Assembly: GCA_020355945.1 (NCBI GenBank)
Contig: CP070627.1
Coordinates: forward strand, 326,760-343,908
Source: Candidatus Aminicenantota bacterium
GTDB lineage: Bacteria > Acidobacteriota > Aminicenantia > UBA2199
DNA: 17,149 nucleotides
Direction of reading: 5' to 3'
Each line of letters begins with the position of its first letter. The stretch's first letter is position 1. The translations under genes were made by a program, and so were the position numbers. Shown here in pieces: positions 1-6,752 of the stretch. A model generated the notes under the pieces. The model saw only the letters and a list, made by a program, of their open reading frames with translations, made no database searches and was not told the DNA's origin.

Positions 1-85
1 AACCAACTCCCGGGAACATAAAAATGATTGCCGGTAAATTGGCATTGACCGGATTGCTGTAAGTATAATTTGTTATTTGGTTCAT
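1..85 (-). CDS. Start of next cluster gene, possibly acyltransferase or alpha/beta-hydrolase (partial)
   Basis: Only the first 28 codons are in the window; the gene runs off the left edge. The protein begins MNQITNYTYSNPV and ends in IIFMFPGVG. A hydrophobic strand followed by F-x-F-P-G-x-G is typical of the start of polyketide-type acyltransferase domains (FPGQG) and also resembles the first strand and oxyanion turn of type II thioesterases, so the family cannot be settled here. The ATG at 85 lies 1 nt past the TAA of the upstream NRPS gene, and an AGAGGA ribosome binding site sits inside that gene's last codons, so the two are very probably translationally coupled in one operon. Function is inferred from 28 residues only. 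Confidence 0.6.
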   Translation of the reverse strand, partial: MNQITNYTYSNPVNANLPAIIFMFPGVG

Positions 86-101
86 TTTAAATTCTTCCTC
101 T
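86..101 (-). promoter_or_regulatory. Ribosome binding site for the gene starting at 85
   Basis: On the minus strand AGAGGA occupies 101-96, about 10 nt before the ATG at 85, and lies within the last codons (RRGRI) of the upstream NRPS gene. This supports translational coupling and makes the 28-codon fragment a real gene start. Confidence 0.65.
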
Positions 102-3100
102 TCTTATTTCCAGGCTTTGTTTCAACCGGTTTTGCCCTTTTTTTAATTGACTCGAACGTTCTTTCTGTTTATGGGAAGGATGGTGTGTTGTTTCTTCTTG
201 AAGCAAATGAGCTGCCAAAGAGTTAATGGTGGGGTACGTAAATAGCGTTACTGTCGGTGTATCTTTTTGAAGTTTTTCTTTCAATTTGCTCCCCACTATG
301 ACAATATCAAGAGAACTTCCACCAAGGTCAAAGAAATTGTCCCGGGTTCCCACCCTATCCATTTTAAGTACCTCTTGCCAGATAGCTGCAATTAGCTTTT
401 CCATATTGGTTTTGGGGGGCACATAAGTTATATTTCCTGTTGAAGGGGTCCGCCTGGGTTCCGGGAGCGCTTTTTTATCTACTTTTCCATTTGAAGTCAA
501 CGGAATTCTATCCAATGGTAAAAAATAGTTGGGAATCATATAAGGCGGCAGTTGTTTCGACAAATAATCCCTCAATTCAGCCACCAAACTTCTATTGTTT
601 TCTCCTGCCTGGCGGGGAACAAAATAAGTACACAGGTATTTATCACTGGTTTCACTGGGTTTATTTTGCCGAACCCCAATTCCCTTTAAGAAATTTTCAT
701 ACCCGGTTTCGGTCACCTTAACATTCAAGTCTTCTTGTAGGTTTTCCAGGGTTAGATGGCCCAGCCGTTTTTCCCAACTGGAAGCACCGCCATAATAATG
801 ATACCCTTTTCCCATTTGATGACTGTAGTCCCCCATCTGTTTGATAGGACAATTGGTGGAATAAACGGAAAAAGTTTTCCGGCCCTTCCAGTAAGGGTCC
901 CTATTATCGAGATATGTGATCATTTCCTGGTTTGTAATGTCAAAATAGCGGAAGAAATCTACAAATTTGACTTTATCGTGCACAGCGCCATTTTTAATCA
1001 AATCGATATCGATATAGGCATAAATACTTTTATCCATTTCAGGGGCACCCTTTTGAAGATTTAAAATTTCGTTTTCGATATCTTTTTCATTGGTAATGCC
1101 TTGCTGCAAAAACATAAACATCCGGTTTTCAATGATTTGACCTCGTGATAATGTCGCTCCTACCACCACAGGAATATCGTGTTTGTACGCATACTCACCG
1201 GCAAGGGAAGCAGAGGTATGAAAACAGCCCCGGCACACAGTGGCAGCTACTTTGATACTTTCGGCAAGAATCTTATCCGAATTTTTGTGTGTCAACACCA
1301 CATGGTCTACTCCCACGGATGAGGTTATACTCTTTATATTCTCCAACTGGGTCTTGGAAAAATACCCATTATCGTAGGTTAAAGCCAGCACATTAAACCC
1401 CATGTCTACCAGTTGGTACATGGCATACCCGGCCCCCCTTCCGCCTGCATAGAGGAGCAGACAATCGTACTTACTTTTTTGGCTTTTATTGGCCTCATGA
1501 ATGAACTGTTTCAATTGCTCCGGGATTTTAAAATAATTGTCAATGTATTTCTTATTTTTGCTATAAAACTCACAAATATTACAGACATTATCCATGTTGA
1601 TGGTGACAGAAGGATAACAGGTGGTGATCCCACAGGTTTTGCATTTTTTGACATTTTTTGCAGATTCCCGGTTATCCAACACCACGGTGACGCATTCGCT
1701 CACAGCAGGATGAGTGGAGAGCACCGTTTCTATTTCTCCCAATTCGATCCGATGGCCTCTTATCTTTACTTGCTCATCAATTCTTCCCATTATCTCGATA
1801 TTTCCATCTTCAAGCCATCTACCAATATCACCGGTTTTAAGTAATTTCCCGCTGCCGAAGGGATTTTTTACAAAGGCACCGGTTGTTTTTTCCCAGTTGT
1901 TGATGTAGCCCCTGGACACACTGTTACCGGCGATGCATATCTCTCCGGCCATCTTCAAAGGCACAGGCCGCAAATTTTGATCAAGAATGTAGATATTATT
2001 ATTGTGCACCGGTGTGCCGATGGGTACGATCGAACGTTCATCACAGCGATCGAGATCATAATAAGTATTGTTGATGGTACATTCTGTGGGACCATAAGTA
2101 TTTACAATCTTACCTGCGAAATACTTATAGAAGTTCTTAACCACTCCCATGGTAATGGGTTCTGCGCCAATAATCAGCCAGGGTAATTTCAACCTGGGTT
2201 TCTGGGTTTTGGTGTCCAGGAGGTAGGTCATGATATTTACCAGGGTAGCTGGGCAGTACATCATGGTCAATCCTGTATCTTCGGCCATTAACCGGATTAA
2301 GAATTCCGCATCTTTGCGTTGGTAGGTATCCAGGATTTTTACACTGCCACCGATATATAGGGGCCAGAAAATTTCCCATACAGAAGGATCAAAGGTCAAA
2401 TCGGTACGGTTGACAATTACAGCGTTTTGGTCCAAATTAAATTTATCCTGCATCCAAGAGATACAGTTGTTCACCTGGCGATGCTCCACCATCACCCCTT
2501 TCGGTTTTCCGGTTGAACCCGAGGTATACATCACATAGGCCAGGTTAGCGTCACTGGCGGCGGGTGCTGGATTCTCGCAATTTTCCGTGACCATGGCATC
2601 GTCGAGCCGGTCCAGGAGCAGGATTTCGCGAGATTGAACCAGGGCCGGGGTATTATGCCGAAAGGCGATTCCTTTGATCCCGCCTAACACCTCGGGACCT
2701 GGAAGCAGGAAATCATTGGCTAACATCTTTTCGATCAATTCTGCAAGGGTATACTCGCCTTCTCCCAATACCACCAGATCGATGTTACTGTCTTTTAAGA
2801 TGGTGTTATAATCACTGGAGGCATAGGGACCACCGGTGATTATAGGGGCGCCCACTCCCCATTGCCTCAGGAAGGCAGCGGCTTCATGAAAAAATTCCTT
2901 GAAAAAAGTCAATGTCCGAAGACCCACCAGGTCAGGTTTGAAATCCTCTATCAATACTTTGAGTTCCTGGAAACTATCAAAATCATTGCCGGATTTATAA
3001 ATCCGGCCGTCGATTTCATCTGCGAATCGTTCTTTTAGATAAGTTAAGAGAGAAATAAGCCCCAATGGCTGTTCCACCACCCGGTACAACATGCTGTGGG

Positions 3101-5408
3101 AACTGAAATGCTGAGATAGATCCAGCAAGAGTATCTTTTTGGCATCAGGTTTGGCCGGGGGTATTTCAGGACCCAGGTTAAATAGAGTTTTACTCTCCTC
3201 TTTTTCCTGTTGATTGATATAGTCTTCCAGGACCTGAAGCTCATCTAATCGGGCAAATTCGATCAGGTCCTGTATTGTCTCAATTTCCACAGGAAGATAA
3301 GCGTTGTATTTCTGTACCAGGGCGGTTTCGCTGAGTACCTTCATCTGGTGAGGCAGTACATGTAACAACCGCTCTTTATCCAGGAAGTAATCATTTAAAA
3401 AATTCGCCTGGTACTTACGAGTAAAACTTTTGGGAAACGGCAAAGTTTCCGGCAATTCATGAAAGGCCCGGTTCCTGGATACCAGGATATCTTTTTTGCA
3501 TACCCCATGCTCCAGTGCAAAAGCTTCCATTTCAGTATTAGGAAATATCTTTAATATATGGATGTAAGGAAAATGAAGCCACTTGATACTCTTGATAAAA
3601 TCCAATGTCATCATGGCCTCTTCTTCAGTTTCCGTGGGAAATCCGTGCATGGAGGCCATTTCCAGGATCACATTTGGATGACGAGTAGAAATATAATCCA
3701 TCACCTCTTTGAATTTATCCAGGTTGAGATATTTCCTCAACAATTTTTGAAACCGGGGGGAGGCGCTTTCCAATGAGAGGTTAATACCGCGGGTGCCAGC
3801 CTCCACCATCAAGTCAATGTAATCCGGCGTCATAATGTCTCCCCTTAAACCATTGGGAAAGAAAAGCTGGACCTCTAATTTATTCTCTACGATCAACTGG
3901 AATACCCGACGGCTTTTTTCAATGTTCAAATTGAAACAATCATCGATGAAGGCGAAATTGGTAACCCCCTGTTGGTAATAATGTTCGATTTCACAGTAAA
4001 TCTTTTCCGCACTGCGGTACACATGGTGTTTGGACCATATTTTATGGCAGAATAGGCAGTGATAGGGACAGCCGCGGGTGGCCTGGAAGGAAATACAGTT
4101 GGTAACGCTGGCCATACCGATCTTGTTTTTATAATTTTGCAGGTTGATGAGGCGTCGGTTCGGGCGGGGGAGTCGGTCAAATCCTGCAATATGGGGCCGC
4201 GGCGGTGTCACTGTTACCCGGATGCCCTGCTTGCCCTCAAATCCCTGGAGAGCGGTAAAAGATTTACCCTCGATGGCCTGGTTGGTGGAAATCAATGCCG
4301 CGGCGCCGGAATCCTCCAGCATGTACCGCACCCTCTCCTCCGGCAAGCCGGGGTCAATGGGTAAATAGGCTCCCCCGGCCTTTAAAATCCCCATTAAACC
4401 CACCAGCATATCTACGGAGGGTTCAAGCATAATGCCCAGCACAGATTCGGTGGTGGTACCTTTTTTCCTCAGCAGATGACCCAGTTGATTGGCTCGTTTA
4501 TTCAATTCTCTATACGTCATATCTGTTCCTGCGACAACTATATTTTCAGGGAAATTCTTTACCTGTTTTTCAAATAATTCATGTATCGGTTGGGAAAATC
4601 TATTCATTTTTTGGTTATCATTAAAATCAACCAGCAGGCGCTTCTTCTCAGCCTCTGTTATGATATCCACCTGGGATAGGGGCGTATTTAAATCAATCAG
4701 AACACCTTGCAGCAGTTGACAATAATGGCCGAGAATTGACTTTATTGACGTTTTCTTATAAAGAACCGAATTATACTCGACCACACCCTGCACCTCTGAC
4801 TCTGTCTTGGAGAAAGAAAAAATCATATTGGGATGAATGTGTTGAATATATTTTTTATCGTGAATATTTTCAAGCAAAATTGCAACATCGAATAAAGGAA
4901 AATCATTTCCTGAATATGGCAATTTTAACTTTTGCAGCAGCAGCTCTATCGAGTAATTCTGATATTCATCCGCTTCAAGAATGGTCTCTCTCACGTGAAG
5001 TAATAGTTCTTTAAATGTTAAATGGTCCGTCACATGATTTCTTAACGCCACGATGGTATTGACAAACTCCGCATCGGTATCCTGTTTAAAAATAGGGGCC
5101 CCCACGATAATATCTTTGCTGCCGCTGTATTTATTCAGCAATACCACCAGGAGGGCAGTCAAAATCATAAATAATTTTATGTCTGAGCCGCCGCAGATAT
5201 TCATTAACATTGAAAAAGAGGAATCGGTGATCCTGAATTTTGCATCGGTGCCAATTGGCTCATGCGGCATTACTGTTTTGCGATCATGAGGGAAGCCAAT
5301 TTTTAACAACTGGCCCGATAATTTTTTTAACCAGTAATCTTCCTCTTTGGTAAATTGGTGTGAGATAACCGATACTTCACTGGAAATCCTTTGGCTTATT
5401 GCTTCCAT
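87..5408 (-). CDS. Single-module NRPS: half-C, A domain interrupted by radical SAM/B12-like and PP-loop domains, PCP
   Basis: This 1773-residue NRPS activates one building block as an acyl-adenylate and loads it on its carrier domain. Residues about 17-260 match only the C-terminal lobe of a condensation domain (YWLKKLSG, DIIVGAP, FVNT); the HHxxxDG lobe is absent. The A domain starts near 275 (TYRELN, LKAGGAYLPIDP to 352), is broken by a radical SAM/cobalamin-type insert (about 378-945), resumes at YTSGSTGKPKG (961-971), NTYGPTE and the A8 motif (about 1209-1228), is broken again by a PP-loop domain (about 1248-1583), and closes with the A10 lysine (SNGKVDKKAL, K1642). PCP Ser1699 lies in LGGSSL. 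The last 35 residues are basic, like a docking tail. All A-domain catalytic motifs look intact. The start is fixed by GAGGAG 6 nt upstream. It lies 15 nt after the methylthiotransferase gene. The substrate is not predicted. Confidence 0.97.
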   Translation of the reverse strand: MEAISQRISSEVSVISHQFTKEEDYWLKKLSGQLLKIGFPHDRKTVMPHEPIGTDAKFRITDSSFSMLMNICGGSDIKLFMILTALLVVLLNKYSGSKDIIVGAPIFKQDTDAEFVNTIVALRNHVTDHLTFKELLLHVRETILEADEYQNYSIELLLQKLKLPYSGNDFPLFDVAILLENIHDKKYIQHIHPNMIFSFSKTESEVQGVVEYNSVLYKKTSIKSILGHYCQLLQGVLIDLNTPLSQVDIITEAEKKRLLVDFNDNQKMNRFSQPIHELFEKQVKNFPENIVVAGTDMTYRELNKRANQLGHLLRKKGTTTESVLGIMLEPSVDMLVGLMGILKAGGAYLPIDPGLPEERVRYMLEDSGAAALISTNQAIEGKSFTALQGFEGKQGIRVTVTPPRPHIAGFDRLPRPNRRLINLQNYKNKIGMASVTNCISFQATRGCPYHCLFCHKIWSKHHVYRSAEKIYCEIEHYYQQGVTNFAFIDDCFNLNIEKSRRVFQLIVENKLEVQLFFPNGLRGDIMTPDYIDLMVEAGTRGINLSLESASPRFQKLLRKYLNLDKFKEVMDYISTRHPNVILEMASMHGFPTETEEEAMMTLDFIKSIKWLHFPYIHILKIFPNTEMEAFALEHGVCKKDILVSRNRAFHELPETLPFPKSFTRKYQANFLNDYFLDKERLLHVLPHQMKVLSETALVQKYNAYLPVEIETIQDLIEFARLDELQVLEDYINQQEKEESKTLFNLGPEIPPAKPDAKKILLLDLSQHFSSHSMLYRVVEQPLGLISLLTYLKERFADEIDGRIYKSGNDFDSFQELKVLIEDFKPDLVGLRTLTFFKEFFHEAAAFLRQWGVGAPIITGGPYASSDYNTILKDSNIDLVVLGEGEYTLAELIEKMLANDFLLPGPEVLGGIKGIAFRHNTPALVQSREILLLDRLDDAMVTENCENPAPAASDANLAYVMYTSGSTGKPKGVMVEHRQVNNCISWMQDKFNLDQNAVIVNRTDLTFDPSVWEIFWPLYIGGSVKILDTYQRKDAEFLIRLMAEDTGLTMMYCPATLVNIMTYLLDTKTQKPRLKLPWLIIGAEPITMGVVKNFYKYFAGKIVNTYGPTECTINNTYYDLDRCDERSIVPIGTPVHNNNIYILDQNLRPVPLKMAGEICIAGNSVSRGYINNWEKTTGAFVKNPFGSGKLLKTGDIGRWLEDGNIEIMGRIDEQVKIRGHRIELGEIETVLSTHPAVSECVTVVLDNRESAKNVKKCKTCGITTCYPSVTINMDNVCNICEFYSKNKKYIDNYFKIPEQLKQFIHEANKSQKSKYDCLLLYAGGRGAGYAMYQLVDMGFNVLALTYDNGYFSKTQLENIKSITSSVGVDHVVLTHKNSDKILAESIKVAATVCRGCFHTSASLAGEYAYKHDIPVVVGATLSRGQIIENRMFMFLQQGITNEKDIENEILNLQKGAPEMDKSIYAYIDIDLIKNGAVHDKVKFVDFFRYFDITNQEMITYLDNRDPYWKGRKTFSVYSTNCPIKQMGDYSHQMGKGYHYYGGASSWEKRLGHLTLENLQEDLNVKVTETGYENFLKGIGVRQNKPSETSDKYLCTYFVPRQAGENNRSLVAELRDYLSKQLPPYMIPNYFLPLDRIPLTSNGKVDKKALPEPRRTPSTGNITYVPPKTNMEKLIAAIWQEVLKMDRVGTRDNFFDLGGSSLDIVIVGSKLKEKLQKDTPTVTLFTYPTINSLAAHLLQEETTHHPSHKQKERSSQLKKGQNRLKQSLEIRRGRI
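655..1670 (-). other. Decayed PP-loop ATP pyrophosphatase domain inserted between A8 and A10
   Basis: Residues about 1248-1583 of the 1773-residue NRPS resemble N-type ATP pyrophosphatases of the WbpG/WbuX sugar-amidotransferase and ExsB-like kind. A zinc-ribbon-like start has C1256, C1259, C1276 and C1279. A YDCLLLY strand leads to the nucleotide loop, which here reads AGGRGAGY (1321-1328) instead of SGGKDSSY in the sister copy. The downstream TYDNGYFSKTQLENI, VCRGCF (C1392, C1395), FVDFFRY and STNC (C1520) segments are conserved, but the first cysteine of the CSTNC motif is Tyr1516. Loss of the loop's Lys, Asp and both Ser suggests it no longer cleaves ATP and may act as a scaffold or partner. 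The reading frame is intact, so the domain seems maintained. Confidence 0.9.
2574..4277 (-). other. Radical SAM plus cobalamin-binding-like domain inserted between A2 and A3 of the A domain
   Basis: Residues about 378-945 of the 1773-residue NRPS replace the normal 30-50 residue A2-A3 linker. A segment resembling the pre-radical-SAM linker of B12-dependent enzymes comes first (RPHIAGFDRLPRPNR). The radical SAM core follows with CxxxCxxC at C447, C451 and C454, a GxNLSLES strand and a HGFPTETEEE motif, then a helical tail to about 745. Residues 757-905 form a Rossmann-like domain with the signature of cobalamin-binding halves of radical SAM enzymes (QPLGLISLLTYL, FKPDLVGLRTLT, ITGGPYAS, VVLGEGEYTLAELI). 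The DxHxxG cobalamin ligand is absent, as in many radical SAM B12 proteins. Family members methylate unactivated carbon or rearrange substrates, so modification of the tethered amino acid is a plausible inferred role. Domain order is the reverse of the usual B12-then-SAM order. Confidence 0.9.
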
Positions 5409-5420
5409 TATTTTCTCCTC
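5409..5420 (-). promoter_or_regulatory. Ribosome binding site of the single-module NRPS
   Basis: GAGGAG at 5420-5415 (minus strand) lies 6 nt before the ATG at 5408 and inside the 15-nt gap after the methylthiotransferase stop codon. It fixes the start that yields the N-terminal half-condensation domain, so that domain's truncation is not an artefact of choosing a late start. Confidence 0.8.
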
Positions 5421-5423
5421 TTT

Positions 5424-6716
5424 TTAAAATGTAAAATCATCGTTTTCGGTTAGACGGATTTTTGATTTTGCCCTCATTAGGCCTGGATCATCCACCACAT
5501 TTTCTATCTCATCTTTAAAGGTATCTTTACAAAACGTATAGTTCCTTTCATGTGTCAATTGGAACGCCACATCCATCATGCTTGCATCTTCTGATTTGTA
5601 ATTGGATGAGCATTTCTGAAGAGTTTTATCAAAAATCTCCCAACGGCGTACCAATTGGGATGTGGAGAGTTTCCCGTCAAATTTATAAGAGGGTGCACCT
5701 TTAACATCGCTATAAGCAAAATGCCTTACATTGTTAAAGCAAGTATCTTTTTCAAAGAATTCCACCAACTGGGCAAACATTTCTTCGGTTTCCCCGGGAA
5801 ACCCCACAAGAATATCGGCTTCCAGGAACACATCCGGACATTCTTTTTTTAGATGTTTTATAAACCGGTACAATTCTGAAAATACGATGGGACGTCCCAT
5901 GCGCTTAAGGAGCCGGTCGTTGACGTGTTGAAGCCCCACATGTAATTCTTTGACAATCCCCCTTTTACACAGGGACAGGATACCTTCCTTGTACTCTAAA
6001 AGCCACTTGATATGTAAACTTCCGAAATTCAATTCTACCTGCGAATCGATCGCCAACATGGACTCCACCAGCTCGATAATGTTGCTGCCTGTATCCTTCC
6101 CATAAGCCAATGTATCTTCACCCATGAGGTATATTCTTCTTTTTCCCTGTTTGATCGCCTTTCTAAACTGCTTCAAAATTTCATCATCGGGTGTGCTTTT
6201 AATATATCCTTTGGCTTTATTAATAACACAAAAAGTACATCTTGTCAGGCACCCCTGGGCTATTTTAATATGGAAGTATTCGTTCCTCTCGTCCAAGTTA
6301 CATTCTTTGAAAGGTCTGAGTAAATTATTGGGGGTAATTTCACCAAAAGGTACACGGGCATTGATGATGTCATCCAAATGCTTTTCCCGGTTGAAACCGA
6401 TTATTTTTACTTTTAATTTCTCCATTAATTCTGCTTCATGGGTTTTCGATTGACAGCCCATGATGATTATGTTATTCTCCAGGAAGTGACGATCTTTTAA
6501 CTCCTTGACGGTCTTGATCACCTTTTCATGCATCACATCATGAAAACCGCAGCAGCATATAATCACCTTGTCAACATTAAAATCCTCTGCAACCTCCCAT
6601 CCGTTGATGATGAAATATTTCTCAATATTGGAATAATATTGGACGTGTCTTTCACAATTTACATTATTGGTGACAATTGCCACCCTTTTTCTTAGTGTTA
6701 CGGAATCGCTACGCAT
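5424..6716 (-). CDS. MiaB/RimO-like radical SAM methylthiotransferase
   Basis: This 430-residue protein fits the methylthiotransferase family, which inserts sulfur and a methyl group at C-H bonds using two [4Fe-4S] clusters. The N-terminal region carries the expected auxiliary-cluster cysteines at C21, within a CCC run at 54-56 (the NTC-type position) and in MGCQS (C88). The radical SAM core has CxxxCxxC at C156, C160 and C163 (QGCLTRCTFC), and DILVGFPGETEE at 301-312 is a strong family marker. About 55 residues follow the core, with no clearly recognisable TRAM (RNA-binding) domain, so the substrate may not be tRNA. It lies between two NRPS genes (gaps of 36 and 15 nt), which makes the peptide or a carrier-bound intermediate the likely target. 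That is inference; a tRNA or protein target, as for MiaB or RimO, is not excluded. Confidence 0.9.
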   Translation of the reverse strand: MRSDSVTLRKRVAIVTNNVNCERHVQYYSNIEKYFIINGWEVAEDFNVDKVIICCCGFHDVMHEKVIKTVKELKDRHFLENNIIIMGCQSKTHEAELMEKLKVKIIGFNREKHLDDIINARVPFGEITPNNLLRPFKECNLDERNEYFHIKIAQGCLTRCTFCVINKAKGYIKSTPDDEILKQFRKAIKQGKRRIYLMGEDTLAYGKDTGSNIIELVESMLAIDSQVELNFGSLHIKWLLEYKEGILSLCKRGIVKELHVGLQHVNDRLLKRMGRPIVFSELYRFIKHLKKECPDVFLEADILVGFPGETEEMFAQLVEFFEKDTCFNNVRHFAYSDVKGAPSYKFDGKLSTSQLVRRWEIFDKTLQKCSSNYKSEDASMMDVAFQLTHERNYTFCKDTFKDEIENVVDDPGLMRAKSKIRLTENDDFTF

Positions 6717-6730
6717 TTATAAAACCTCCT
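6717..6730 (-). promoter_or_regulatory. Ribosome binding site of the methylthiotransferase gene
   Basis: AGGAGGT at 6730-6724 (minus strand) is a near-perfect Shine-Dalgarno sequence 7 nt before the ATG at 6716. It sits in the 36-nt gap after the large NRPS stop codon. No promoter or hairpin terminator is visible in that gap, so the genes are probably co-transcribed. Confidence 0.85.
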
Positions 6731-6752
6731 TACTAAATTTTCCCCATTTAAC

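Noticed and set aside
87..210. A thioesterase or reductase release domain at the end of the 1773-residue NRPS
   Set aside because: After the PCP only about 35 basic residues remain, too short for a release domain; they look like a docking tail.
655..1670. PP-loop insert as a methyltransferase, the usual A8-A9 interruption
   Set aside because: There is no SAM-binding GxGxG motif. The zinc-ribbon cysteines, the SGGKDS motif in the sister copy and DNGY fit ATP pyrophosphatases instead.
6717..6752. Promoter or terminator between the large NRPS and the methylthiotransferase gene
   Set aside because: The 36-nt gap holds a Shine-Dalgarno sequence but no stem-loop with a T tract and no convincing -35/-10 pair.
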